Shown here in pieces: positions 55,023 through 64,000 of a DNA stretch of 64,000 nt. Each line of letters starts with the position of its first letter. The first letter of the stretch is position 1. The translations under genes and the position numbers were made by a program. The DNA is from CAVOJY01 sp963696405 (lineage in GTDB: Bacteria > Chloroflexota > Limnocylindria > Limnocylindrales > CSP1-4). Where the stretch lies: assembly GCA_963696405.1 (NCBI GenBank), contig CAVOJY010000003.1, positions 310,001 through 374,000 on the forward strand, written 5' to 3'. The notes beneath the pieces were generated by a model that did not search any database, was not told the origin of the DNA, and worked only from the letters and a program-made list of their open reading frames with translations.

Positions 55023-55853
55023 ATGGCTGAAGTCGTGCGCTACGACAATCTTATGCAGTATCTGCTGCGCAAAAACGGCAATTACCTGTTTAAAGTGCCG
55101 TTTCGGGGCGGCTGGGCAGTGCTCAAGAACTACCAGGGCTCGCGCAGCCAGTTCGCCTATATGAAAAAAAGCGTCACCAACATACTCTACTATAACCAGA
55201 CCTCGTTCATGCCCAGAGGGCGTTTGAAAACCGAGCTTGCCTGCATGCGCCTGTGGCGCGAGGCGGGGGTGCGGGTGTTTGACATTTATGACGACGTGGT
55301 CGTGGAGGGTCTTCAGGAAGGCTTCTACGCCATGTTCGAGTATGTGGACCGGCCGAAGTTCATCATGTACTTTGCCGACAAGAGCGTGCCGCTGGAAGAA
55401 AAGCTCGAGGTCTGGCGCAGGTTTCTGCCGGTCTGGCACCGGCGGCTGGCCCTTGCCATCGAGCGCCGGGAGGCGCGCCTGATTCATGAAAACGGCGACA
55501 TGAAGCATGTGATGATCATGCCCGACGGCGGCTTTTTGTTTTTTGATTTTGAAATGGCCTATCGCTCCCCCAACCGCGTGCCCGAGTTTGTGGCCCATGA
55601 GATACTTGCCTATCTCAAATCGCTGTGCAAAACCGTGGGCCGCGACCAGTGGCCGATTTTTCTCAAGGAAACGGCCCTGCACTTCCCCGATAAAAAGCTG
55701 CTCCGAAGCGCCTATGAGTTTCAGTTCGAGCACCCCAATCCCGCCCTGCGCGTGCTCAGGCTCCTTGACCGCCTGCTGCGGCTGAAAAACAGGAAATATT
55801 TTTCCAAATACAATGTGGCGCGCCGCCTGCGCGATATTATTGATGCAGTCTGA
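55023..55853 (+). CDS. Kinase-fold protein (LPS-kinase-like), first copy
   Basis: A 276-aa protein with a protein-kinase-like layout. A lysine in GGWAVLKNY may be the ATP lysine; MFEYVDRPKFI lies in the hinge region; IHENGDMKHVMI is the catalytic loop (with Asp), and FLFFDFEMAYR is the Mg-binding DFE-type motif. It resembles heptose or Kdo kinases (WaaP/InaA group), which phosphorylate inner-core lipopolysaccharide. A second, related gene overlaps its end. The exact substrate is not known. Confidence 0.7.
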   Translation: MAEVVRYDNLMQYLLRKNGNYLFKVPFRGGWAVLKNYQGSRSQFAYMKKSVTNILYYNQTSFMPRGRLKTELACMRLWREAGVRVFDIYDDVVVEGLQEGFYAMFEYVDRPKFIMYFADKSVPLEEKLEVWRRFLPVWHRRLALAIERREARLIHENGDMKHVMIMPDGGFLFFDFEMAYRSPNRVPEFVAHEILAYLKSLCKTVGRDQWPIFLKETALHFPDKKLLRSAYEFQFEHPNPALRVLRLLDRLLRLKNRKYFSKYNVARRLRDIIDAV

Positions 55854-56717
55854 AAGCCCGCAGCCGAAAAGACACACCACATTCCTCGGCATGCAGGCCG
55901 AGGTGCTTGCCATGAGCAGGCGGGGCGACGGCAGCACACCGCGTGCTGAAAGTGGATTTGCGGGGCACGCCTGTCGTGCTGAAAGTGCTATGGCCTCAAG
56001 GGCAGCCGTTTGCAGGCCCTGTCGCGCCAGTTCGGCTCGCGGCTGCTGCTGGGGAAGTCGACCTATACGGCCCGGGGCCGCTATGCCACGGAACGGTCAG
56101 TTCTCGAACTATGGCGCCGTGAAGGATTTGATACACCCCGGGTGCTCGATATCCCCGAGCTTGCCGGGGTTGGGCAGCCCTGTCTTGCTATGGAGTTCGT
56201 GCCCGGTGAGCTCATGTCAAAGCTCATCCGCTCAGCAGACGAGCCTCTTGCCAGAAAAAAAGAGCTGGTGGCCCGTTTTGCAGAAACCGCCGGCCGGCGC
56301 CACAGCCGCGCCCTCGATCTTTCTGAGCCGGGCCTGATTTTCAAGCATCCCACCTTCAGCCATATCATTGTGAGCGGTGAGCGTCTCGTGCATTTTGATT
56401 TCGAGCAGGCCCTGACCCATACAAGCGGCATCGAGCGCTATATCCGGCATGAAATAGCCGGGTTTCTGCATGCCCTGCCGCGCGCGGACAGGGAGCTTTT
56501 TTCTGAGCTTTTTACCTCCTTCAGCACGAGCTATCCCGACAGGCAGCGCCTTGATCTGGTTATCGCCGAGCTTCAGCGCTTCGGCACCGTGCCGCTTGCT
56601 TCGTGGCTTGAGCCGTTCGGCGGGCTTTTCCTTCGCTTCAAGCGCTATGAAAAGATGGCAAAGCTCGCGCGCTCTTTTGCGGCAGCGCCTCCTGCCGGAA
56701 CGACGACTGCAGGCTGA
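55843..56717 (+). CDS. Kinase-fold protein, second copy (frameshifted)
   Basis: The ATG at 55843 overlaps the end of the first kinase gene. The frame then moves twice, each by one extra base near 55,940 and 55,995: the middle piece reads HRVLKVDLRGTPVVLK, then YGLKGSRLQALSRQFG. The rest has AMEFVPGELMSKLIR, FKHPTFSHIIV as the catalytic-loop region (the usual Asp is absent or displaced) and RLVHFDFEQALTH as the DFE-type motif. The pair may act together on lipopolysaccharide or another glycolipid. 290 aa after correction. Confidence 0.65.
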
Positions 56718-56778
56718 CCCCCTTGCATGGCCGCAGCGCTTCATTCAGCCCTGGCGTCTTAATCATTGAGGACAGACA

Positions 56779-57162
56779 ATGCATATAACCCGCTTTGATG
56801 CACACACCTATGTCCCCGCAAGCCACGAGGATTCTGTTGATCCCGGCGTCTGGAAGAAAGTGCTTTTCAGCCGGGCCGACAGTATCAGCGGCAGCGTTCA
56901 GATGATCAATTGGGCACATCTTCCCGCAGGCAGGATATTCCGGGGCCACTATCATGAAGACATGCAGGAGATTTTCATTATCGTAAAGGGGCGGCCGCGC
57001 ATTACCATTGACAATGAGACAGCCGAGCTTGGGCCCGGCGACGGAGTTGTTATACCCGAAGGCGCGGTGCATGTCATGGAGGCCCCCTCCGGTCAGGAGG
57101 ATGTGGAGTATATAGCTTTGGGGATTTCCCGGGGTGCGGGCGGCAAAACGATTACTGTATAA
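56779..57162 (+). CDS. Cupin-domain protein
   Basis: A 127-aa single-domain cupin. Motif 1 is GHYHEDMQEIFIIVKG (His, His, Glu) and motif 2 is PEGAVHVMEAPSG, the two metal-binding halves of the beta-barrel. The ATG at 56779 has a weak purine run upstream. It ends at a strong bidirectional terminator. Small cupins are enzymes or sugar sensors; the substrate cannot be stated. Confidence 0.85.
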   Translation: MHITRFDAHTYVPASHEDSVDPGVWKKVLFSRADSISGSVQMINWAHLPAGRIFRGHYHEDMQEIFIIVKGRPRITIDNETAELGPGDGVVIPEGAVHVMEAPSGQEDVEYIALGISRGAGGKTITV

Positions 57163-57192
57163 AAAAAGACGGTGCGGACACCGTCTTTTTTT
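57161..57192. terminator. Bidirectional rho-independent terminator
   Basis: AAAAAAAGACGGTG and CACCGTCTTTTTTT form a 14-bp perfect stem around CGGA, with A- and T-tracts on the two sides. It serves the cupin gene (plus) and the zinc-ribbon/EIIA gene (minus), which converge here. Confidence 0.9.
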
Positions 57193-57215
57193 ATTCCAGT
57201 TCAGACGAACTGCCT

Positions 57216-58041
57216 TCAGATAATGGTTTTTTTCGTCAGCTGGTTTAAAACCTGCCACATTTTTTCCGGCGTTTTGCAGTCAAGCAGCTTTTCCCGCGCG
57301 GGAGCTTCGCGGAAGGATTCCATGAGGCCCGTGATGAGCTGCAGGTAGAACGCGCTTGCCGCAAGGGGGATCACCATGAAGAAAAAAATGCGGGTAAGAT
57401 GTTTTTTTGGTGCGCCGAAAGCAATGCCGTCTTTCTTGAGGCCGCAGGCCAGGATGAGCCCGCCGCCTTCAACGCCGCGCACATGCGGGAAGGCAAGGCC
57501 GTGCTCGATAGCCGTCGGCACGATTGATTCGCGGCTCAGCGCCACCTCCAGAAGCCGTTCTGGCTCTTCAATATAGCCCTGCTCGGCCAGAAGCTGCGTC
57601 ATCTCGGCAAGCGCCTCCTGGCGGTCTTTTCCGGCAAGCTCGGGTATCATGAGCCTGCTTGCCGAAAACCGGTCAAGGCCGGCGCTGGGCTTGGACACGC
57701 GCTTCACCTGCCGGGGCAGGCTGTCGCGGTAATAGATGATGCGGGTGCAGCGGGGGCACTGCATGATTTTTTCCCCCACCTGCACTTCATAGGCAAGGAT
57801 GGTGGGCACAGCCATGCCGCAGCCCGTGCAGATGCCCTTGGCCATGGGCACGACGGCCGTGGAATAATGCTTGATGAGCTTTTGAAAAAGCTGGGCTATT
57901 TCTTTCGGGACGCCGCCGGTCAGCGACTTTATGGATTCTTCAAGCGTTTGAAGGTGGGCTTCCGTGGTAAGGGCTTTCTGTTCTTGCAAGGGTGAAGCTC
58001 AGGTCCTGCAGCTGTATCAGTTGATTCATTATTTGCTTCAT
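57216..58041 (-). CDS. C4 zinc-ribbon fused to PTS EIIA (fructose type), frameshifted
   Basis: The N-terminal part begins MKQIMNQLIQLQDLSFTL (ATG 58,041) and forms a short helical segment; after one extra base near 57,987 it continues as QEQKALTTEAHLQ. A C4 zinc ribbon follows (ICTGCGMAVPT and MQCPRCTRIIYY), like the end of the CdsZ/DUF164 family. The C-terminal ~150 residues are a PTS EIIA type-2 (PtsN-like) domain with the phosphoacceptor His in HGLAFPHVRG. No PTS permease is nearby. The fusion suggests regulation by a phosphotransfer signal rather than sugar uptake. Confidence 0.75.
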
Positions 58042-58140
58042 GCGCGGGCGTCTCCGTGATAAAAGGTGGTTAGAGAGGTGTGAAATGCGTACTCTTATAT
58101 CTATAGGAAAATCGGGATTTTTTCAAGAGGAATCGCCTGT

Positions 58141-59119
58141 ATGGCACTAGAGATAAACTCCTCGACCATACCCGTTACTGCCATTGATTTTCATGACAGG
58201 GCTTTTGTCGTCACGTTCGGCAGAGCCTGCGGACGGGCTTGTCAGCTCAATTCAGGAGGCGGGGCTCATCAACCCGCCGGTGCTGGCCGCACAGCCTGGA
58301 AAGCCAACATACCGCATTGTCTGCGGTTTTTTGCGCGTGCAGGCCCTGCGGCAGCTGGGCTTTGCCGGAGTTTCCGGCGCGCGTTATACAGCCGGGCGCA
58401 ACAGAGGCTGAAATGCTTGCCTGTGCGCTGCATGATAATCTGTGCCACCGGGCTTTTAATCCGGTTGAGCAGGCAGGAGCCATTGCGCGGCTTTTGTGCT
58501 ATCTGCCGGAAAATGAGGTGGTGGGCCGGTGGCTGCCGCTGCTGGGGCTGCCGCCGACCATGAAAGCTCTTGATACGTGTCTGCGCATCGACGGGCTTGA
58601 GCATGAGCTGAAAGAAGCCCTTGCAGCCGGCCTGCTGTCCGGGCACAGCGCCGCAGAGCTTGCTGCGCTGCCGGCTGATGACCGGCTGGCCTTGTACAAT
58701 CTTTTTACCTCCGTGCATCTGAGCGTCAGCAAGCAGGCCGAGGTCATTGAAAGCTGCGGTGATCTTGCCCGGCGAGACAATATGACCATATGCGGCATAC
58801 TTCAGTCCGAAGGGATTCAGGAAATTCTTGCAGCCCCGAATCCCAATCTGTCGCAGAAAGGAGAGCAGGTCCGGGCATGGCTCAGGAGCTGCCGTTTTCC
58901 CCGGCTTACCCGCCGGGAAGAGCGCTTTACCGCCCTTGCAAAAAAGCTGCCCCATGCAGGCGGCGTTCGCCTGGTGCCGCCGCCGTCATTTGAAGGCGGC
59001 TACGTATCGCATCGAGATAGCTTTTTCGCGGCAGGAAGCACTTGCAGCTGCAGCCCGAACCGTGCAGGCTCTTGCCGAAGATTCCCGCCTGCGGCGAGCT
59101 TCTTGAGGACGGGCAGTGA
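58141..59119 (+). CDS. ParB/RepB-like nuclease-domain protein (frameshifted)
   Basis: The joined frames give a ParB-like N-terminal domain (PPVLAAQPGKPTYRIVCGFLRVQAL, quoted as RIVCGFLRVQALRQLGF, and NPVEQAGAIARLL) followed by a helix-turn-helix-like middle (LLSGHSAAELAALPADDR) and a C-terminal helical region. Four single-base insertions break it, near 58,215, 58,395, 59,000 and 59,090. Corrected, the protein is about 325 aa and ends RLRELLEDGQ at 59,119. Its TGA overlaps the GTG of the next gene by four bases (GTGA). Plasmid or chromosome partition is not implied; it is a ParB-domain protein tied to the radical-SAM gene. Confidence 0.6.
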
Positions 59120-60215
59120 CGCTGTTTACACCAGAGCATATTTATGTTGAGCAAGAGGCGGCCGATTTACCGCTTGCCCGGCAGGTGATCGAGCGCTGCC
59201 CGGGCGTGCCTGTAGAAGTCGTGCCATCGGCAAAGGAGCTTATCGCCGCACTTCAGAAGCAGCGGGAAGAGGCGGTGCAGGGGAAAAAGAAGCTGCTGCT
59301 CTGCCGCAACCGGGGCCGGTTTCTCGATGCCTGCCCGGGCACGCAGAACTACCGCTGCTGCGGCTATTGGGTTTTGACGCCGGGCGCCGGCTGCCCGCTT
59401 GACTGCACCTACTGCGTGCTGCAGGCCTATCTGAACAATCCGCTTATCACCCTGTATGCCAATCAGCAGGATATGCTGGATGAACTCGAAGCAGCCCCTG
59501 AGTTGCAGACAGCGGCGCCATCAGGCGCATCGGCACGGGCGAGTTTATGGACAGCATGGCACTTGAGCATCTTACGGATTTTGCCTCGTTCGTTCTGCCG
59601 TTTTTCCGGTCGCGGCCCGGCCTTGTGCTCGAGCTCAAGACCAAAACCGTGCAGATAGAGCCGCTGCTCAATCTCGACCATGGCGGCTCATATATAATTT
59701 CCTGGTCGCTGAATACCGCTGGTATTGTTGCAGCCGAAGAGCATGGCGCAGCAGGGCTTGACGAGCGCATAGCTGCAGCCAGAAAAGTCATTGAAAAGGG
59801 CTACCGGGTCGGGTTTCATTTCGACCCGATGATCTATCATGAGGGCTGGGAGCAGGGCTACCGGGCCGTGGTGGAGATGCTTGCGGAAAATATACCGCCG
59901 GAGGCAATCGCCTGGGTGAGCATCGGTGCCCTGCGGTTCATGCCGCAGCTCAAAGGCATCGCTCAACGGCGGTTTCCCGGCACGCGTATTTATACCGGCG
60001 AGTTTCTGCCCGGCTTTGACGGCAAAATGCGCTACCTGCAGGAGATCCGCCTTGAGATGTTCAAAAAAATGGCCGGCTGGTTTAAAGACCTGCTGCCCGG
60101 AGTGTTTGTCTACTTCTGCATGGAAAATGAGCTTTCGTGGAATAAATCTTTCGGCTGTTTCCCCGCTTCAAACGCCGCTCTGAAAAGCCTTCTCGACCAG
60201 CGGCTTCGCGGCTGA
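59116..60215 (+). CDS. Spore-photoproduct-lyase-like radical SAM protein (frameshifted)
   Basis: The CX3CX2C cluster motif is CPLDCTYC, followed by the AYLNNPLITLYAN segment and, after a net two-base shift near 59,510, RRIGTGEFMDSMALEH, the VLELKTKTVQIEPLL strand and the WVSIGALRFMPQLK stretch. This is the SplB (spore photoproduct lyase) family, which repairs or modifies thymine dimers in spore-formers, but the family also occurs in non-spore-formers with unknown role. The GTG at 59116 overlaps the ParB-like gene. Corrected length is about 365 aa. Confidence 0.75.
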
Positions 60216-60539
60216 AATCGGGGGATAAAAATCAGAAGTCAGAATCCCGAAGCCGGAATTCAGAAGGTTTGAAAAGAAGTTTGAAATAAAGAGATTCAAA
60301 ATTCAAGATTGAAAAAATTTTGCAGGGGCTGACATGCGTGTCTGCCCAAAGATTATAGGGCACCCCGCCCGCCGCAATCAGAATAATATCAGGCAGAACA
60401 AATCCCGTCATATGACAGCGCCGATTCCCCTTATCAGTGGGGGAGACGTGCAGTGTACAGAGATGAAGAGGGGATTTTGGGGTGGGTTTATTGCTGTACG
60501 TTAATTTTTAAAAATCCCTCATTTCCGCCGCAGTGTTTT
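60216..60539. other. Gap between the SPL-like and O-antigen-ligase-like genes
   Basis: About 320 bases with no supported gene. It holds A/G-rich simple sequence with repeats of the kind AGAAGTCAGAATCCCGAAGCC followed by AATTCAGAAGG (60,230-60,270). No terminator hairpin is clear. Confidence 0.4.
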
Positions 60540-62167
60540 TTAAATCCGGCTGTCAATCATTTCAATAATGCGCCATGCCTGTTCGGAAAAAGGCTGTCCC
60601 GGGTTTACGGAAATGCATCCGTTAATTATGGCGGTGCACTCGTCCCGCGCGCGTTCATACTCTCCTTTTTGCAGATAATACTCAGCCATTTTAATTTTCG
60701 GATAGTGCAGGCAGGGGAAATCATTCAGCGATGTTTTTCCATGCCCTGAGGGGATCCTGTATACCCAGATGGATTTCTGCCGCCGCAATCACGTACAGAT
60801 CTTCATAGTCAAATTTAACCGCCCTGGCTCTGAGCGCCTGTGTCCGGGCCTCCCGGGGCTGCCGGGAGCGCTCAAGCGCCTGGGCATATTCCGTGTGGAC
60901 ATTTCCTGTTTCAGCAAGCAAAAACGAGGCTTTCTTCAGATAGTCTTTCTGCTGAACAAGGTTGGTTGACTGTCCTGACTTTGTCCAGAAGTAGCTGCCC
61001 AGAGCCTGCCTGCCGCCTTCGGCAAAAAAAAGCACAAGGCATACAAGGAGAATTGCTTTAACCGCTGTGGGGTTTTTAATTATCACACTGTCACCTGCTG
61101 CATCGTCATACCAGATAACCGCCAGAAAAAACCACCAGACAAAAAAAGTCACCGGGACCTGCAGCGGTGAATCGGCAAGGGCACTGATGCTCAGCGCAAG
61201 AAAAGAAAGGCCGGCTGCATGCACGAGTCGGCTATCCGAGGAATATGCCCTTTTGAGGGTAAGCACAATAATGGCTATATACGAAACAAGCCCGACTATT
61301 CCTCCCTCGCACAAGGGCCTGCAGATAATCATTATGCACAAAGTCAACCAGGGTTGTCGGCATATAGGCAGTGGTGCTGCCGCCGATTAATATGTGCCAT
61401 CCCCCCTGTATGCTTCTCAGCCCCTGCTGCGCGCCATTCCCCATAAGCCAGGTATCGGGCAATCCTAATGCGAGCGCCTGCCATATAAAAAGTCGCGGCT
61501 GCAGCCAGTGCAGAAGCATGTCGTACTGCCAGATGTGCCTGCAAGGCACAGCAGAAACCCGGTTAGTAGAATATATTTTTTGCTGGTTGCGTGTTTAGAG
61601 AAAGCAGAGAAGCTCATAACCAGAATCACGAAGCCCGTGAGTATGCCGGTTTTTGATACTGAAACAGCTATGCCGCACAGCACCAGAAAAAGAGAGGCCC
61701 CGGCAATACACTTTTTGAAACGGCCGGGGAAAGCAAATAGTGCATAGACCGTAACCGGTATGGCAGTAACGAAATACCCTGCAGCCCAGTTGGGATTACC
61801 GAAAGTGCCCGCAATGTCGGGCTCAAAAAAATACCCTTCGCTGTACATCCTGATAAAAACTGATTGCCAGAGGAATTGCAGACAGCGCAGCAATAAGTAT
61901 CAGAAGCAGAAAGGTGGTGTCCTTGTGCTTACGGTCAAAACTTGACCATAGGGAGCCCGCCAGCAGCGAAAATGCTATGCCGGTGCAGACCCGGGAGATT
62001 CCCGCAAAGGAAACAGCCATGTCTGTTCCGTCGGCAAACAGCGAAAAAGCAAGGCTCGCAGGAAAAACGGCAGCAGCAATTAAAAGCAATTTGTGTGAAG
62101 GCAGACGAAGCCGTTCAATGCTTCTGTACGAGGAGCGCAGTTCCGCAAAAAAGAAGCAAACAGGCAA
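60540..62167 (-). CDS. O-antigen ligase/polymerase-like membrane protein with TPR tail (frameshifted)
   Basis: Several frames join into a ~540-aa protein with about ten helices. Typical WaaL/Wzy_C segments are AGTFGNPNWAAGYFVTAIP and HNDYLQALVRG in the large loop. The C-terminal ~150 residues (QKDYLKKASFLLAETGNVHTEY, then KIKMAEYYLQKGEYERARDE) look like TPR repeats, as in many Wzy_C proteins. Single-base insertions lie near 61,830, 61,540 (two), 61,345 and 60,740. The start is unresolved and the first residues may be missing. It would join O-antigen to lipid A or polymerise a glycan. Confidence 0.65.
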
Positions 62168-62211
62168 AAGCCCATTTAACTACTCTGTACCCGCCGGAAG
62201 CATCAGGCACA

Positions 62212-62243
62212 CAAAAAAATACCAGGCTTCCGAAGAAGCCTGG
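62212..62243 (-). terminator. Rho-independent terminator of the lipoprotein gene
   Basis: CCAGGCTTC and GAAGCCTGG form a nine-bp stem with a TTCG-type loop on the minus strand, followed by TATTTTTTTG. It lies 24 bases after the lipoprotein stop and upstream of the next gene. Confidence 0.8.
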
Positions 62244-62267
62244 CAGTGCATAGGCGGCAAACATTGA

Positions 62268-63494
62268 TTAGGGTACGTGACATTCAATAATATCCCCTAC
62301 TCGTTCTATCAATTTGAAGACCGCAGTTGCCGGGAAAATGGGGTAATTTATTGATGCATCAGTCCCGGTAAATTTTGCCGTTACATAGCCATTCACAAGT
62401 TTAGTACCTTCCGTACGCGATTTTTCCTTACCGATCGGACAGCTTTTTTCACAGTCTATTTCAAAATCAGCCAAACCGCCGACGTTTGTTATTGCCGGAG
62501 TAAGCGGTGCAAGATAATAATGCTCCTGCGTGTATTCATCAAAGTATTACGTTGAGGCCTGCAACGCCTGACCGCTGGGCCGCAGCAGTCAAGCGGGGTA
62601 AGCGCATTATCTGCGGTTTCTGTCCAGGTGCATGTGCGCATTGGCCCGGAGGCCGTGTATGTCCATGTGCCACAATAAATGGTGGCATCTCCGGAGAGTG
62701 TGAATTTATAGGCGTATGTCTTGATTCCATCATCAAGAATATCAATTACTTTCTGGTTGGTATTACTGGGTTTAATTTTCAGCTTTTTGGCGCCGGAGCC
62801 CCAGTATGATGGTGCCGCGGCAGCCTGGGCCGAAACTCCCATGCCCCACACCGCGTTTCACGACTTTCAGTACAGGGTTATCAAACGCCAGACCCTCCGG
62901 GAGGTTGAATGCATCTATTAAAAACAGGAACAACTGCAGTCTGTCAAGTGAATATTCATCGACATAGGTGCCCACATCAGGGTTGTTCTTCTAATGGCCC
63001 CGATCAGGTAACCGGCAAAGTATTCCCGCTCGACAGAGCGGTTGCTCTCGTAGAGGGCTATGTAGGAATCCATGAGGGCTTTCAATTCGTCGGCTGTTAG
63101 TGCCCCGGAGCCTGCTTCACGCTCAATCTGCCAGGCGGTGCTGCTGTTAAGATATGCTGCGACATCATCAAGCGAATAGTACATTTTACCCTGGAAGCTT
63201 CTATTCGTAGATTCCTCAGACAGCGCATCGGTTATGAAAAGAATCTGATCTGCCGACAGCGTTACACCGCCGGGGTTTGTCTCTCCTGACGTGCTCTCAT
63301 AGTTGATGCCGAGTATATACAGTATATTTAAAAAGTGCTGCTGGTAAGTCTCCAGGAAGTCCTTGAGTGAGGTACAGATCATTGACAATTGCCTTGGCTT
63401 CCGTTGCATAGCCCAATCTGTCACGAATGCAGGCGGGAAGCATAATAATTGAAAAAAGAAGAGCTGTCAGGAAAAAGTAGTTCTTTATTTTCAT
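62268..63494 (-). CDS. Hypothetical lipoprotein (frameshifted)
   Basis: The N-terminus MKIKNYFFLTALLFSIIMLP followed by AC is a lipoprotein signal peptide with a lipobox. Frames then join through SLKDFLETYQQHFLNILYIL, ADQILFITDALSEES, VDEYSLDRLQLFLFLIDAF and a C-terminal Cys-containing beta-rich part (DATIYCGTWTYTASGPM, DFEIDCEKSCPIG). Extra bases near 63,370, 62,990 (two), 62,850 and 62,560 (two) explain the shifts. The corrected length is about 405 aa. The start has GGAGGG upstream and a consensus promoter. Family unknown. Confidence 0.6.
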
Positions 63495-63565
63495 GGGACC
63501 CTCCGATCACAAAGGTTGATTTGTGTTTAAGGATATGGTTGCTCATAATTCAATTATTTAAATAA

Positions 63566-63594
63566 AGTATAGAATGTAGATTCTGTTTTGTCAA
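63566..63594 (-). promoter_or_regulatory. Consensus sigma-70 promoter of the lipoprotein gene
   Basis: On the minus strand, TTGACA and TATACT are separated by exactly 17 bases, a full vegetative consensus apart from one -10 base. The lipoprotein ATG is about 70 bases downstream. Confidence 0.75.
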
Positions 63595-64000
63595 GCGGCA
63601 TAGTAGATTTATAGATAAAATTCTGAGTTGTTTTAGTAGTAGCTTTTGTGAAGACAGCCTACAGCCTGGGCTCTTTGTTCAAAAGCAAAGCAAGCCTTGA
63701 AGATTTTATTATTGCAGCACTTGGGTATGTGGGAGATGCAAAAAAGCCCACCGCCTGAGATTACTATGCCTCCCGTAGGTGGCATCCTTTGGGGAAAAAA
63801 TGATTTTTTCAAGGAGTTTATCCCGAGATGGGAAGGGTGCAGGTTGAAGGGATAAGAGCTAAGCATGTAAACCCATGCTTTTAAAAATAATACGTCCATT
63901 AAAAGATTTCAAAGGGATGGGTTTTCCGGTGCTATAAAAATAAGTTTGTTGTTGCGGTTCTGGACATTGGTAACAATTGCTTTTGGGGGCATGAGCAGGA
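63595..64000. other. AT-rich window end without a supported gene
   Basis: About 405 bases. Short frames occur, the longest a minus-strand 88-codon frame (63,633-63,899) with no motif and no ribosome-binding site, and I do not accept it. A plus-strand hydrophobic frame near 63,940-64,000 (FRCYKNKFVVAVLDIGNN-like) may be the start of a gene cut by the window edge. Nothing more can be said. Confidence 0.35.

Noticed and set aside
57216..58041. A sugar phosphotransferase system
   Set aside because: Only an EIIA domain is present; no EIIB, EIIC, EI or HPr gene is in the window.
63633..63899. 88-codon minus-strand protein
   Set aside because: No ribosome-binding site, no motif, and atypical composition. 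It overlaps only AT-rich non-coding DNA.

Overview
The window is two unlike pieces of bacterial DNA joined near position 50,115. Bases 1 to about 50,115 are very GC-rich, use many GTG starts and pack genes tightly. The gene set (class I lysyl-tRNA synthetase, type III pantothenate kinase, MeaB with a B12-binding mutase subunit, zinc-ribbon proteins, a K+-independent H+-pyrophosphatase, Kdp with a divided sensor, form I RuBisCO) suggests a Chloroflexota-like bacterium; this assignment is inference. Bases 50,115 to 64,000 are much less GC-rich, have promoters close to the sigma-70 consensus and encode Gram-negative-type products (a lipoprotein, an O-antigen-ligase-like protein, LPS-kinase-like folds). 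They probably come from an unrelated organism whose phylum I cannot name. The join cuts through a coding sequence and may be an assembly chimera.

Left piece. 1-6,600: a hypothetical protein, a zinc-ribbon protein, then a Calvin-Benson block (LysR regulator, phosphoribulokinase, RuBisCO large and small subunits) and a second zinc-ribbon protein. 6,700-11,600: homoserine dehydrogenase, a zincin, TatA, GTP cyclohydrolase I, a B12-binding mutase subunit, MeaB and DegV. 11,800-14,600: two tandem glutamate dehydrogenases. 14,700-23,750: a potassium-uptake locus in which the histidine-kinase half of KdpD lies first and the sensor half last, enclosing kdpE, a second receiver protein and kdpFABC. 24,850-28,700: a CoA-precursor operon (coaX, coaBC, panB, panC) on the minus strand. 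28,800-35,050: an M16 peptidase, Ndk, an orphan NuoN-like pair and signal peptidase I. 35,200-45,500: H+-pyrophosphatase, UppP, ArgR, an acyltransferase-SGNH protein, GreA, LysRS and SerRS. 45,900-50,100: a large secreted M6-like protein, tRNA-Ser(UGA), a monooxygenase-like protein and a truncated PAS fragment.

Right piece. 50,150-52,700 has three copies of a ~130-bp terminal-inverted-repeat element around a MoaD-like gene and an NmrA-like oxidoreductase gene. After these come a toroid-like secreted protein (minus), two kinase-fold proteins, a cupin, a zinc-ribbon/PTS-EIIA fusion (minus), a ParB-like plus spore-photoproduct-lyase-like pair, an O-antigen-ligase-like protein (minus) and a lipoprotein (minus).

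Many genes are broken by single-base shifts, and every shift I could place is explained by an inserted base. They are several times denser in the right piece. This looks like insertion-biased sequencing error rather than gene decay, so frameshifted genes are listed as whole loci.
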